NCBI RefSeq assembly: GCF_000317105.1
Contig: NC_019693.1
Location: forward strand, 806,001-870,000
Length of the DNA: 64,000 nucleotides
Direction of reading: 5' to 3'
Source: Oscillatoria acuminata PCC 6304
GTDB lineage: Bacteria > Cyanobacteriota > Cyanobacteriia > Cyanobacteriales > Laspinemataceae
Under the pieces are notes generated by a model. It was not told where the DNA came from. It ran no database searches and saw only the letters and a list, made by a program, of their open reading frames with translations. The position numbers and the translations under genes are program-made. Of the stretch, positions 1-9,288 are shown piece after piece (the stretch's first letter is position 1; each line of letters begins with the position of its first letter).

Positions 1-998
1 TGCCAACGCCGGACCGTTTGTTCAGCCATCCGTTGGAAATTCATATCAATCGTGGTTTGAACCCGCATCCCGCCCTTGAGGACAGCATCCCGACCGAAAC
101 GGCGGGTCAACTCCTGTATTACCGCATCGGTGACATAAGGCAGATTACTTTGACCGAACGAGGTAACTCGTCCCACCAATAGCGGTTGCTGACGAGCTTC
201 GGCTTCCTCTTCTGCCGTAATCCACTTCAGGTCACGCATTCGGCCCAGTACCACCGCCTGCCGTTGTTTGGCGAGGGGATAGTTGACAAAGGGGCTATAT
301 TCTTCCGGGGCTTGGATGATGCCTGCCAGCATCGCCCCCTCTGCCAGGGTCAACTCCGAGGAGGACTTATTAAAATAGCTTTGAGAAGCGGTTTCAATCC
401 CATATAAGTTATGTCCCCAATACACCTGATTCAGATAGAGTTCTAAAATCTCGTTTTTTTCGAGAATTTGCTCCATGCGAATCGCCAGAACCGCCTCAGC
501 CGATTTCCGGCTAAAGGAGCGATTCGGGGACAAAAAGAGGTTTTTAACCAACTGCATCGTCAGGGTCGAACCCCCTTCGACAGTCTCCCCTTGCTCTATG
601 TTGGCGACCAAGGCCCGCATCACCCCCCCGGGGTTAATTCCGTGGTGGAGGTAAAAGTGGCTATCTTCAATGGCCAGAACTGCTCGTTTGAGGTTGGGGG
701 AAATATTATCTAAAGGCACCACTTCCCGGTTGGCTTCATCATGAATCCGGGTTAAGAGGGCTCCATTAATATCGTAAATGTACGTCGTTTCTGTGGGAAC
801 ATAGGTGCGTAACACTCGGACGTCCGGAAGGTTACGGAAGCTCAAAGCCAAGCCGACCAGTCCACCAGCCACGACCGAACTGAGCAACATGGTCATTCCA
901 AGCAGAGTTCCTGCGGTGACTTTGCTGACACCCTGAAAAAAGCTGAAAATTGGTGTGGAGTCTCCAGGGGGATTTTGTCTAATCGTGTTAGTAGACAC
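1..998 (-). CDS. Class A penicillin-binding protein (PBP1A-like), C-terminus cut by window edge
   Basis: A bifunctional peptidoglycan synthase at the inner membrane. Only the first 332 or so codons are here; the transpeptidase domain lies outside the window. Reading the minus strand from a GTG at 998, residues 28-54 form one hydrophobic anchor. The GT51 glycosyltransferase domain follows, with the family motifs EDSHFYLHHG (catalytic Glu about residue 111), GGSTLTMQLVKN, RKSAEAVLAIRMEQ and EILELYLNQVYWG. These are the standard GT51 blocks in order, so the family call is firm; the exact subclass is not. No ATG gives a better start: the GTG is the first start codon after the upstream region and places a short cytoplasmic tail before the anchor. 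It is transcribed away from tyrS. Confidence 0.9.
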   Translation of the reverse strand, partial: MSTNTIRQNPPGDSTPIFSFFQGVSKVTAGTLLGMTMLLSSVVAGGLVGLALSFRNLPDVRVLRTYVPTETTYIYDINGALLTRIHDEANREVVPLDNISPNLKRAVLAIEDSHFYLHHGINPGGVMRALVANIEQGETVEGGSTLTMQLVKNLFLSPNRSFSRKSAEAVLAIRMEQILEKNEILELYLNQVYWGHNLYGIETASQSYFNKSSSELTLAEGAMLAGIIQAPEEYSPFVNYPLAKQRQAVVLGRMRDLKWITAEEEAEARQQPLLVGRVTSFGQSNLPYVTDAVIQELTRRFGRDAVLKGGMRVQTTIDMNFQRMAEQTVRRW

Positions 999-1692
999 GG
1001 CGATTTTACTTCCTCTCTAATCAAAGCTCAATAGGATGAAAGGGGGACCAGGCAAATGGGGATACAGGTGAGGTCAAGTCATTTGGGAGCAATTTTAGCG
1101 CGATCGCCTAACTAATTGGGTGGGAGCGATGTTACCGATGCAGTTTATCATCCCTGGTCAGTTTCTGCCGGAGTGGCAAACGCTTCCTCCCATAATTCCC
1201 TCAATAAAATAGATAAATAGATCGACAAGTTGCAACCTGAACAATCCGGATCGCCCGATCGCAATCTCAGTGTAGTCCCTGAGACTGGACTTTGATGTTT
1301 TGGGGCGATCGTCTCCTTGGAAATTCCCCAATGGTGACCGGATTGCAGGGGCCTGAACCCAGCCTGTTATCTAAGGAAACACTCGACCGCAATACAGCCT
1401 TGGTTTTTAGCACTGATTTTTAGCACTAATTTTGGCAATTATAGTACGCTTCACTCCGTCCATCCCTGATTACGTTCACGACTCCAGGATCTGGGATCAA
1501 CCTTATTTAGAATAGGTAGAGTGACGGGTTACCCAATCAGGACTGAACGCATTTTTGGAGGTCAAACCCTAAATGTAGAGGCGAATCGCGAATCGTCTCT
1601 ACTGCGTAAGTCCTACCAATTTTTCGGTACACTTGTAAGTCACCAAGCAAAGTCAAGCATTTGTACAACCTGGCATTAGAAGATTAAAACCC
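999..1692. other. Intergenic region between divergent PBP and tyrS
   Basis: About 690 bases with no open frame of note. It must hold the promoters of both divergent genes, but I could not pick out a convincing -35/-10 pair. It contains one short hairpin repeat at 1575-1602 (listed separately) and a short local repeat of the phrase TTTTTAGCACT near 1405-1425. Confidence 0.6.
1575..1602. repeat. Short palindromic intergenic repeat (GTAGAG...CTCTAC)
   Basis: Ten-base arms GTAGAGGCGA and TCGTCTCTAC pair with one G-U wobble around the loop ATCGCGAA. The same outer sequence and the core ATTCGCGAAT occur in the longer palindrome at 8906-8945, so both belong to one dispersed family. Confidence 0.65.
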
Positions 1693-2904
1693 TTGAATCA
1701 AAGTTTATCCTGGCTGCACCGTGGTGTCAGCGAAATTTTTCCCAATCAACCTGAATCCCAGGACCCCAATGAGTCCTTAGTTGCCCGTCTGCACCGTGCA
1801 GAGGGCCCCTTACGGGTTAAGTTAGGCATCGACCCCACGGGTGCTGATATCCATCTGGGTCACAGCATCCCAGTCCGAAAAATGCGGGCGTTTCAAGATG
1901 CCGGTCATACTGCCGTTTTGATTATTGGCGACTTTACCGCCCAGATTGGCGACCCCACGGGCAAATCAGAAGTCCGTCGCCAACTCACCGCAGAAGATGT
2001 CCAGCGCAATGCCCAAACCTATCTCGACCAAGTTCGTTCTATTTTAGATTTTGATACCCCCGGACGGCTAGAAATTCGCTACAACTCCGAGTGGTTGTCA
2101 AAGCTGAATTTAGCCAAAATTCAGGAACTCTTAACCACAATGACCGTGGGACAAATGTTAGCGAAAGAGGGATTCGCCGATCGCTACGAGAAAGGCAACC
2201 CCATCTACCTCCATGAGTTTCTCTATCCCCTGATGCAAGGGTATGATTCGGTGGCGGTTCAGTCCGATGTGGAACTAGGCGGGACTGACCAAAAGTTTAA
2301 TATCGCCGTGGGACGGGATTTGCAGCGCTATTTCGGTCAGGTCCCTCAGTTTGGCCTCCTCATGCCGATTTTGCTGGGGACCGATGGCACCCAAAAGATG
2401 TCTAAATCCCTGAATAATTATGTGGGTCTAGCAGAAGAACCTTTATCTATGTATTCCAAGTTGGAGAAGATTCCCGACTCTCTGATTGAGGAATATTTTG
2501 AACTGTTAACCCCGTTGGCGTTGAACGAGTTACCGGAAAACCCTCGCGATCGCCAAAAATTACTGGCAACCACTGTGGTGGCACATCAACATGGGGAAGA
2601 GGCGGCAAAGGAGGCCCGACTTGCAGCGGAAACCCTGGTCCAAGGGGATGCCACCCAAGCGGAAGCAGTCCCGGAATTTTCGTTAGCGGGGGTAGAATTT
2701 CCCGCCAAACTGTTTTATATCCTCAATCTGAGTGGATTATGCGCCAGTAGTTCTGATGCGCGACGCCAGATTAAAGGAGGGGCAGTGCGTTTAGATGGCG
2801 ATCGCATTGCTGACGAAAATCTCGCCTTTGCATCCGTTGCTGACCTCAATCACAAGGTTTTACAAGTCGGTAAAAAGAAATTCGTGCGCCTAGTCCAGTC
2901 TTAA
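1693..2904 (+). CDS. tyrS: Tyrosyl-tRNA synthetase
   Basis: Charges tRNA-Tyr with tyrosine in the cytoplasm. The 403-residue protein has a class I catalytic core with the HIGH-type motif HLGH near residue 55, the KMSKS loop at residues 235-239 ([11 protein letters not shown]), and a C-terminal S4-like RNA-binding domain (about 340-403, around [18 protein letters not shown]). The start is TTG: the first in-frame ATG codes for an internal Met well inside the Rossmann core, and the TTG start gives the usual N-terminus and length. No strong Shine-Dalgarno sequence precedes it. pyrF follows after 23 bases on the same strand, so the two may be cotranscribed. Confidence 0.95.
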   Translation: MNQSLSWLHRGVSEIFPNQPESQDPNESLVARLHRAEGPLRVKLGIDPTGADIHLGHSIPVRKMRAFQDAGHTAVLIIGDFTAQIGDPTGKSEVRRQLTAEDVQRNAQTYLDQVRSILDFDTPGRLEIRYNSEWLSKLNLAKIQELLTTMTVGQMLAKEGFADRYEKGNPIYLHEFLYPLMQGYDSVAVQSDVELGGTDQKFNIAVGRDLQRYFGQVPQFGLLMPILLGTDGTQKMSKSLNNYVGLAEEPLSMYSKLEKIPDSLIEEYFELLTPLALNELPENPRDRQKLLATTVVAHQHGEEAAKEARLAAETLVQGDATQAEAVPEFSLAGVEFPAKLFYILNLSGLCASSSDARRQIKGGAVRLDGDRIADENLAFASVADLNHKVLQVGKKKFVRLVQS

Positions 2905-2927
2905 CCTTTATCCCCTTCTCTCCTGCC

Positions 2928-3635
2928 ATGATGTCTGTTTGCGATCGCATTATCGTCCCTTTGGATGTCCCCACTCAAACCGATGCCCTCACCCTGATTG
3001 ATGCCCTTCCCGAAGTCTCGTTCTGGAAAGTGGGACTAGAACTATTTGTCAGTTCCGGTCCTAGCATTCTCTCTGAACTGAAAACTCGTCAAAAACGAAT
3101 TTTTCTCGACCTGAAATTTCACGATATCCCCAACACCGTGGCCGGGGCCTGTAGGTCTGCGGCCCAGTATCAGGTTGATTTGCTGACCATTCATGCTACC
3201 TGTGGACGCAGGGCACTCAAAGATGCTCACACCGCATTAGTAGAAACGGCTGGAGAGCAAGCGCCTAAACTGATTGCGATTACCCTGTTAACCAGTCTCA
3301 ATTCCCGGGATTTAGCATTTGACCTCAAAATTCCCGTGGAGTTACCCGAATATGCCTTACAGATGGCTTTACTTGCGAAAGAGAGTGGCTTGCCTGGGGC
3401 GGTTTGTTCTCCTCACGAAGCGGCACAATTGCGATCGGTTTGTGGTTCTGAGTTTCTGTTAGTCTGTCCCGGAGTTCGTCCAGCTTGGTCAGAAGCGGGA
3501 GATCAACGACGGGCGATGACTCCTGGGGAGGCGATTAAAGCGGGGGCTGATTATTTAGTGATTGGGCGACCCATCACCGCCTCGGAGGACCCGGGGGCGG
3601 CATTTCAGCGGATTTGTGAAGAGATAGAGGGATGA
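2928..3635 (+). CDS. pyrF: Orotidine 5'-phosphate decarboxylase
   Basis: Last step of UMP synthesis: decarboxylates OMP. The 235-residue length and the catalytic signature [10 protein letters not shown] (about residues 61-70, carrying the Asp-Lys-Asp catalytic set) are typical, as is the C-terminal phosphate-binding stretch YLVIGRPIT. Two ATG codons stand in tandem at the start (2928 and 2931) and either could be used. It lies 23 bases after tyrS. A 115-bp repeat array begins 15 bases after its stop codon. Confidence 0.96.
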   Translation: MMSVCDRIIVPLDVPTQTDALTLIDALPEVSFWKVGLELFVSSGPSILSELKTRQKRIFLDLKFHDIPNTVAGACRSAAQYQVDLLTIHATCGRRALKDAHTALVETAGEQAPKLIAITLLTSLNSRDLAFDLKIPVELPEYALQMALLAKESGLPGAVCSPHEAAQLRSVCGSEFLLVCPGVRPAWSEAGDQRRAMTPGEAIKAGADYLVIGRPITASEDPGAAFQRICEEIEG

Positions 3636-3650
3636 TGCAGGATTGGGTAA

Positions 3651-3993
3651 AAGAGGGACCCCACCCTAACCCTCCCCTTGCCAAGGGGAGGGGACCGGAA
3701 ACCGGAATCTCTAAAAAGCCCCCCCTTACCAAGGGGGGGTTGGGGGGGGGTTCTTTCTAGGGACCAAGAGGGACCCCACCCTAACCCTCCCCTTGCCAAG
3801 GGGAGGGGACCGGAAACCGGAATTTCTAAAAAGCCCCCCCTTACCAAGGGGGGGTTGGGGGGGGTTCTTTCTAGGGACCAAGAAGAACCCCACCCTAACC
3901 CTCCCCTTGCCAAGGGGAGGGGACCGGAAATCGGAATCTCTAAAAAGCCCCCCCTTAGCAACGCCATCGGGTTGGGGGGGGTTCTTCCCAGAA
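3651..3993. repeat. Tandem array of a ~115-bp G/C-rich palindromic repeat (3 units)
   Basis: Three near-identical units start at 3651, 3766 and 3880 (periods 115 and 114). Each holds an inverted pair CCTCCCCTTG/CAAGGGGAGG and a second one of CCCCCCTTACC/AAGGGGGGG type. The third unit is interrupted by a short insertion around 3957-3970. Partial copies of the same repeat occur at 26291-26340, 26617-26662 and 61733-61780. The units are free of stops in several frames, which creates long spurious open frames on both strands. Confidence 0.9.
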
Positions 3994-4568
3994 TTGCCCG
4001 GGTTCTGCTGTGCTTTTGCACCCTGTCTCTCTTCCCAGTGGGGGTTAGGGCGGGGATACCACAGCCGATCGCCCAAGTTTCTCCTGCTGCACCCAGGGTT
4101 CGTGGGGTCTGTCCGGCGGATTTAGACCTATTAATCAGTCAATTGCTGCCTGATTTGCCCGGTTATGTCAATCGCACGATTCAACGAAGTAGTCAAGATT
4201 ATGTGCCTCGGTTCGTGATTCTCGCGGGTCGTCCGGAGTTTCAACCCTTGCCTCAAGGTCCAGGGGTGAATCATCCTCCGGTTTCTCGCTTACCTGGAGA
4301 TTTACAAATCGAAGGGTCTGACCCGGCGATCGCCCAAGTCTTTTTCACCACTTTAGAACGTCATTATACCGCTACTCAATCTGTCGAATATCAGCAATAT
4401 CATTGGCTATTTTTATCCCAAACTGCTGAAGGATGGCGGGTGAATCAAATGTTTTCTCGCACCGCCTATCCAGAAGGAGCAATTCCCACTCCTCCGCGAG
4501 ATAGTAGTGATAGTGAAATGGCCCAAGCGGTCCGTTTATGGTTACGAAATTGTCGGTACAGGAGTTAG
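3972..4568 (+). CDS. Hypothetical secreted protein with repeat-invaded 5' end
   Basis: I do not recognise the family. About 198 residues. A plausible signal peptide follows a TTG at 3972: RIARVLLCFCTLSLF and then VGVRA with an Ala-X-Ala-like end. The mature part has the phrases CPADLDLLISQLLPDLPGYV and, near the end, a Trp-rich stretch (YHWLFLSQTAEGWRVNQMFS), which suggests a small periplasmic or lumenal protein. The frame stays open upstream to 3678 through the repeat array, so a repeat-derived extension of up to 98 residues cannot be excluded; the true start is uncertain. The gene converges on the uracil-DNA glycosylase gene with an 18-base gap. Confidence 0.6.
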   Translation: MGGVLPRIARVLLCFCTLSLFPVGVRAGIPQPIAQVSPAAPRVRGVCPADLDLLISQLLPDLPGYVNRTIQRSSQDYVPRFVILAGRPEFQPLPQGPGVNHPPVSRLPGDLQIEGSDPAIAQVFFTTLERHYTATQSVEYQQYHWLFLSQTAEGWRVNQMFSRTAYPEGAIPTPPRDSSDSEMAQAVRLWLRNCRYRS

Positions 4569-4586
4569 TTTGTTTAGTCTCGATGA

Positions 4587-5288
4587 CTATTTCAGTCCGA
4601 GTTCTGCTAATTTGTCCCTCACTGTTTGGACATCTTGCCACATCAACCATTTAGGTGACCCTTTTTCTCGGGACGGATTGCGGAGGAGATAGGCGGGATG
4701 GAAGATGGGCATACAGAGTTTTCCTTGCCATTCAAACCATTGACCCCGAATTTTAGTAATTCCTCGTTTTTCCTTGAGTAATCCTTTAACTGCTGTTGCT
4801 CCTGTTAGTAAAATAATGGCGGGATTGACTAGACGAATTTGTTCTAAAAGATAGGGTTTACAGGCTTCCATTTCGTCTGGAGTGGGGGTGCGATTTCCCG
4901 GGGGTCGGCATTTATTGATATTGCAAATGTAAACGTCTTTTTCGGTGGAAAGTTTGACGGAAGCCAGGATTTTTTCTAATAATTCCCCACTTTTTCCAAC
5001 AAAGGGTAATCCGGTTTCATCTTCGGTTTGACCCGGCGCTTCTCCAATAATCATAATCGGGGCCTGGGGATTTCCTCTGCCAATAACAGCATGGGTCCGA
5101 TTCGCGCCTAATCCGCATCGGTGGCATTGGTTACAGGGGATGGACAGTTCATCAACGCTGGTATAAGTACCGGGGGGAATGGGAATATCGGCACAGGTTG
5201 GAATTAGTTCGGGATTAAAGGATGGGGGGTCGGGGGGTGCATCAAAAGGGGTAATGTCAAATAGATCAAGCTGGTTTTCGTCGGTCAT
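4587..5288 (-). CDS. Uracil-DNA glycosylase, family 4 (iron-sulfur type)
   Basis: Removes uracil from DNA as the first step of base-excision repair. The 233-residue protein has motif A GEAPGQTED (82-90) and motif B HPAYLLRN (197-204). The four cysteines expected to bind a 4Fe-4S cluster are visible: CHRC (C55, C58), NKCRPPGNR (C127) and EACKPYL (C143), with the family's spacing. The first 45 residues are an acidic and proline-rich lead-in often seen in cyanobacterial members. The gene is read on the minus strand and converges with the secreted-protein gene to its left. Confidence 0.92.
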   Translation of the reverse strand: MTDENQLDLFDITPFDAPPDPPSFNPELIPTCADIPIPPGTYTSVDELSIPCNQCHRCGLGANRTHAVIGRGNPQAPIMIIGEAPGQTEDETGLPFVGKSGELLEKILASVKLSTEKDVYICNINKCRPPGNRTPTPDEMEACKPYLLEQIRLVNPAIILLTGATAVKGLLKEKRGITKIRGQWFEWQGKLCMPIFHPAYLLRNPSREKGSPKWLMWQDVQTVRDKLAELGLK

Positions 5289-5566
5289 TTTGTATCCTGA
5301 GTTTTGTTTATTTTAAATGATAGACGGATTACAAAAGGCTTAAAAGCCTTGGGTAATTTGAGATTTATTCCGGGGTCTTGTCGGTTTTAGACTTGAAGCC
5401 CGAGGGGTAAATTATATCAGGGGTTTAAATGATTTAAACCCAGGTTTAAGCGGGTTTAGGCTAATTTTAGGCTAACAGAAAAGAGGATAAAATGACCCAT
5501 TACCCATCAGGGTCAGAAAAAATCAGCCATTATAGAAGCAACTGAAGTGCTATGTGGCTGGAGGGG

Positions 5567-6223
5567 ATGATGATACCTGCCCCATTATTTCGCGATCGCG
5601 CTGATGCGGGAGAACAACTGGCTGATGCTGTGATTCGACAACTGACTGAAATCGACCCAGACTTGAAACAGATAAAACCGATTGTCTATGCGTTGCCGCG
5701 AGGGGGATTGCCGATCGCCGCACCCCTGGCGCAGAAATTGGGTTGTCCCTTGGATATCATTGTGGCTAAAAAAATTACGCGCCCAGAGAACCCAGAACTG
5801 GCTCTGGGTGCGGTAACGGCGGATGGAGCGGTTCTTTGGGGGCGGCAACGAATATTGCGACATCAAGTGCGGCAAATGGCTCAACAGGAGGCTCAAGCGA
5901 AAGCTCAAGTACAGTTGAGTCAGATGGCATCGGCTTGTCCCCAGGTGGATCCGACCGGGGCTTTGGCCCTGGTGGTGGATGATGGAATTGCTACGGGGAT
6001 GACGATGGCGGTGGCGGTACAGGCGTTACGACAGCGAAATCTAGCCCAAATCTGGGTCTGTGTGCCGGTGGCCCCTGCGGAGTTGGAGGAACAGATGGGA
6101 TCCTGGTGCGATCGCCTGGTGGTGTTGGCAACGCCCAATCCGTTTATGAGTGTCAGCCGGTTTTACGAGGCGTTTCCCCAAGTGGAGATGTCCGAGGCGA
6201 TCGCCTACTTATCCTGCCAATAA
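5567..6223 (+). CDS. Phosphoribosyltransferase family protein (COG1926-like)
   Basis: A type I PRTase-fold protein of about 218 residues; the substrate is unknown. The PRPP-binding loop is clear (ALVVDDGIATGMTM, about residues 134-147), and an N-terminal conserved segment VYALPRGGLPIAAPLA fits the COG1926 group. A longer frame starts at 5552, but a GGAGG element at 5560-5564 sits just before the double ATG at 5567/5570, and the N-terminus then begins close to the conserved PLFRDRADAGEQLA. The stop lies 16 bases before the duplicated target site of the insertion sequence at 6246. Confidence 0.82.
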   Translation: MMIPAPLFRDRADAGEQLADAVIRQLTEIDPDLKQIKPIVYALPRGGLPIAAPLAQKLGCPLDIIVAKKITRPENPELALGAVTADGAVLWGRQRILRHQVRQMAQQEAQAKAQVQLSQMASACPQVDPTGALALVVDDGIATGMTMAVAVQALRQRNLAQIWVCVPVAPAELEEQMGSWCDRLVVLATPNPFMSVSRFYEAFPQVEMSEAIAYLSCQ

Positions 6224-6245
6224 TTATTGCCCGGTTCCTCTCCAA

Positions 6246-7936
6246 CCTACATTCCGCAGGTAAAATAAGAGAGTTCGGAATATTCTAAAACCATGACAGA
6301 CATAGCATCTGATATCATAGTACAAGATATTGACCACTGTGGCATAGTCTCCGGCATCATTGATGAGATAGGTCTCGTCTATCGCGATTAACCGGGAACT
6401 GGAACCCCACCCCCTAACCCTCGTGAGTCCAGGAATCATTGTCAAAGCAATGATTCTCAATGGTTTAGGGTTGGTGAGCGCCCCATTGTACTTATTTCCT
6501 CAATTCTTTGTCGGCAAAGCCACAGAACATCTTCTAGGAGAAGGGATAACCCCAGATCTGCTCAATGATGACCGATTAGGTAGAGTGCTAGATGAACTTT
6601 ATAAAGTAGGCATCACTCAACTATTTGTCAAACTAGCCTTGGCTGCGGCTAAAAAGTTCCAAGTAAATACTCGCTCCTCCCACCTTGATTCAACGTCGTT
6701 TCATGTTCATGGGCAATATAGTCGGGAACCTAACCTCACAGGAGAACCCGTTCCGATTGAGATTACTTATGGATACTCAAGAGACCACCGTCCGGACTTA
6801 AAACAATTTATCGTAGATTTGATTTGTAGTTCAGACGGGGATGTTCCGCTATATTTAAGAGTAGCCTCCGGCAATGAATCCGACTCAGCTATTTTTGCTA
6901 AATTGATGAAAGAATTTAGGGAAAATTGGGACATGGACGGATTATTTGTAGCCGATGCCGCCCTTTATAATCAAGAGAATTTAAAACAAATTAATCATTT
7001 GAAATGGGTGTCCCGAGTTCCGGCTTCTTTGAAAGCCGCTAAAGAATTATTGAGCGAACCCGCCGAGTCAGACCTGCAAACTTGTCAATTGGATGGATAT
7101 CGGATAAAAAGTTGTGAAATCACTTATGAAGAAATTAAACAAAGATGGCTGCTGGTGGAAAGTGAAAAACGGAAAGAGTCTGACTTAAAGCAATTAAAGA
7201 AAAAGATTAAAAATTTATCAGAAAAAGCCCAAGCAGAACTTAAAAAATTAAGTCAACAGAAATTCGCTTGTCAACCTGATGCAGAGCAAGCCGTTGAGCA
7301 ATTCAACAAAAAGCTACGATATCATACAATTACCGGGGTTGAAATATTAACAGTTCCCTATTATACCCAACCCGGAAGACCACCCAAGGGAGCCAAGCCC
7401 GCTGGGTATTCTTATCAAATCCAAGGGACTTTATCAGAGAACGAGGCAGCTATAGAACAAGAGAAAATTCGAGCGGGAAGATTTATTCTAGCTACGAACG
7501 TCTTGGATGTTAATGAACTGAGCGATGAACAAATATTAGAGGAATACAAAAACCAACAATCGACGGAAAGAGGATTTCGGTTTTTAAAAGACCCGATGTT
7601 TTTTACCGATAGTGTATTCCTAAAAAATCCCGAACGAATAGAAGCCCTAGCAATGGTGATGGGATTGTGTTTGTTAGTGTATAGTTTAGGTCAAAGAGCA
7701 TTAAGAGAGGCTCTGGCTCAAGCAAAAAAGTCGATTAAGAATCAAGTAGGTAAACCCACCACTACCCCAACTCTACGATGGGTTTTTCAATGTTTTCAAT
7801 CCATTCACTTGCTTACAGTTGATGGAGTCAAGAAAATCACTTATTTAACGGATGAGCGGCGATGGATCCTTCAGTTCCTAGGGGCCTCCTGCCAGAAATA
7901 TTATTTACTGACTTGATTCAACCTGCGGAATGTGGG
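6246..7936 (+). mobile_element. IS1634-family insertion sequence, 1691 bp, ends and target duplication visible
   Basis: The left end CCTACATTCCGCAGGT (from 6246) is matched in inverse by the right end ACCTGCGGAATGTGGG (to 7936): 15 of 16 bases pair, and the similarity runs a little further inward. The element is flanked by a 6-base direct repeat CTCCAA at 6240-6245 and 7937-7942, the kind of target duplication known for the IS1634 family. It carries one transposase gene with a frameshift. Removing the element rejoins an intergenic stretch between the phosphoribosyltransferase gene and the small membrane-protein gene, so no gene appears to be disrupted. Confidence 0.9.
6293..7916 (+). pseudogene. 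IS1634-family transposase, broken by a +1 frameshift near 6384
   Basis: A DDE transposase. The ATG at 6293 opens a 32-codon frame (MTDIASDIIVQDIDHCGIVS and on to DEIGLVYRD) that ends at TAA 6389-6391. The next frame continues the same domain without loss: INRELEPHPLTLVSPGIIVK from 6387, then 497 or so residues to 7916. The N-terminus matches the DUF4277-type start of IS1634 transposases. The catalytic residues are visible as LDSTSF, FVADAALY and STERGFRF. One extra base in TATCGCGATTAAC, where TATGCGATTAAC would read through, explains the shift. There is no slippery heptamer, so I treat it as a mutation rather than programmed frameshifting. A shorter protein from 6423 might still be made but would lack the N-terminal domain. 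Confidence 0.85.
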
Positions 7937-8082
7937 CTCCAAAATCAGTGGCGCAGGATTGACTCTTCCTTCTGGAATAGACATTGGGCTGACCTCCTCT
8001 ATCTCCAGGGGGCAGATGACTGGGTTAATATGAGGTTAATCTTAGATTAAAATAAAAACATGGTCTTAAATTTTTAATCTAA

Positions 8083-8379
8083 ATGCGACGTTTGCAATTT
8101 TGGGGGGATACCCTGATTAATTATATTCAGCAGAATCCTCCCCTGTTTATCGAACTGGTGATGCTTTCGGCAGCCATTGTTTTACTGGGATTTTGGGGAG
8201 TGACTCTGGACTGGCCTTATTTGGTCCTGAGTCTGAGTTATGCGGTTGGATCATCCTGTTCTTGTTTAGTTCGCGGTGCGATCGCCCCTTCTCCCACCTT
8301 TAGGCTGCCGCAATTGACGGCCATTTTGTTATTATTAGTCAGCTTCTTTAGTTTTGCTGATTTATTGGGTTATTTATAA
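8083..8379 (+). CDS. Small hydrophobic membrane protein, unknown function
   Basis: 98 residues, not recognised. It has three probable membrane segments: about 22-43 (PPLFIELVMLSAAIVLLGFW), 47-66 and 78-97 (LTAILLLLVSFFSFADLLGY). A pair of cysteines (SSCSCL) sits between segments two and three. The ATG at 8083 follows an A/T-rich leader without a clear Shine-Dalgarno sequence. The gene is 140 bases beyond the insertion sequence and converges on the VOC-family gene with a 15-base gap. Confidence 0.6.
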   Translation: MRRLQFWGDTLINYIQQNPPLFIELVMLSAAIVLLGFWGVTLDWPYLVLSLSYAVGSSCSCLVRGAIAPSPTFRLPQLTAILLLLVSFFSFADLLGYL

Positions 8380-8394
8380 TTTACTCCGGTTGAG

Positions 8395-8829
8395 CTAATT
8401 GGTGGGAAAACGCTCAACCGATTGATGAAAAATCAAGCGATTGCCTAAGGGGTCATAGGCGTAAATTTCCCGTCCGTGAGAGGCCGTGGTAATTTCTCCT
8501 GGGGGTGGATATCCTAACTGACCCAGATGGCCGATCGCCTCGAATAAGTCGGTCACTTCAAAACATAAACTCAAACTCCCAGAACCCTGGGGCAAAAACT
8601 CCGATTCATGACTGGCTTTTGGCTTAAAAATCCCTAATCTCAACCCCGCCGCAGAAAACTCAGCATAAACCCCTGGACGATACGGATTTGGGGCGATCGC
8701 CAAGAGTTGGGCATAAAACTGCACAATTTCTTCAAAATTAGTAGCCGCCACCGTCACAAAGGCGGCTTGATAGTCAACGTGGATTCCCAAAACAGCCGAC
8801 TCCTGGTGAGATGCGATCGCTGAAATCAT
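8395..8829 (-). CDS. VOC (glyoxalase/bleomycin-resistance) superfamily protein
   Basis: 144 residues with one vicinal-oxygen-chelate fold. The N-terminal half has AAFVTVAATNFEEIVQFYAQ and the C-terminal half ends YAYDPLGNRLIFHQ, the typical final strand where metal-binding Glu or His residues lie in catalytic members. The N-terminal His/Glu set is not obvious, so enzymatic activity is uncertain. A GTG at 8850 is also in frame, but its first codons would be the ribosome-binding sequence (GGAGG followed by TGGGGGT), so the ATG at 8829 is preferred. Confidence 0.75.
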   Translation of the reverse strand: MISAIASHQESAVLGIHVDYQAAFVTVAATNFEEIVQFYAQLLAIAPNPYRPGVYAEFSAAGLRLGIFKPKASHESEFLPQGSGSLSLCFEVTDLFEAIGHLGQLGYPPPGEITTASHGREIYAYDPLGNRLIFHQSVERFPTN

Positions 8830-9288
8830 ACCCCCACCTCCAACCGCCACTCCCCGTCCGGAAGCCTTACCCTTACAAGACTTAAGCCGATTGGGAAAAT
8901 TCCCTCTAAATGTAGAGTTGATTCGCGAATCAACCCTACATTTAGCTTATTTGCCTAAGTTCTGTAATAGGGGGGGCGGGGTTTTCACCCCAGTCCCGAA
9001 CCAGTCCAGAATTATTTTCTAAAAACCCATTGGTCCGAAAGGGCGCACCTGGACTAGAGTAAGAGGGGAATATCCCAATCCTATCCTCTCATGGTAAATT
9101 AAGTGGGACTTATTCCTCCCTTAAGTAGCAGTTATTGAAGCTAATCCCCTTTGCAGTTCAAGCCGCGATGGGGCATAGGCCATAGGTCCTCAAGGGTGAG
9201 GGGGACGGCCAATCTACCGTCTACTCCCCGGTTGACCCTGTGAAAGTTCCTTTGTAAAGCACGAGCGCAGAATTCAATAAAAAATATG
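8830..9288. other. Intergenic region upstream of dxs
   Basis: About 460 bases without a credible gene. It holds the 40-base palindrome at 8906-8945 and the divergent start regions of the VOC gene and dxs. Apart from that I see only a G-rich tract near 8970-8980. Confidence 0.6.
8906..8945. repeat. 40-bp near-perfect palindrome, dispersed-repeat family
   Basis: The arms CTAAATGTAGAGTTGATTCG and CGAATCAACCCTACATTTAG are reverse complements except for one mismatched pair. The core and outer arm match the shorter repeat at 1575-1602. There is no T-run, so a simple intrinsic terminator is unlikely. Confidence 0.8.

Noticed and set aside
3605-4076. Minus-strand frames of 138 and 116 codons over the repeat array
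   Set aside because: They translate the palindromic repeat into low-complexity PPLGKG-type phrases and have no gene-like start.
6380-6395. Programmed frameshift in the transposase
   Set aside because: No slippery heptamer or downstream structure, and the IS1634 family is not known to use frameshifting.
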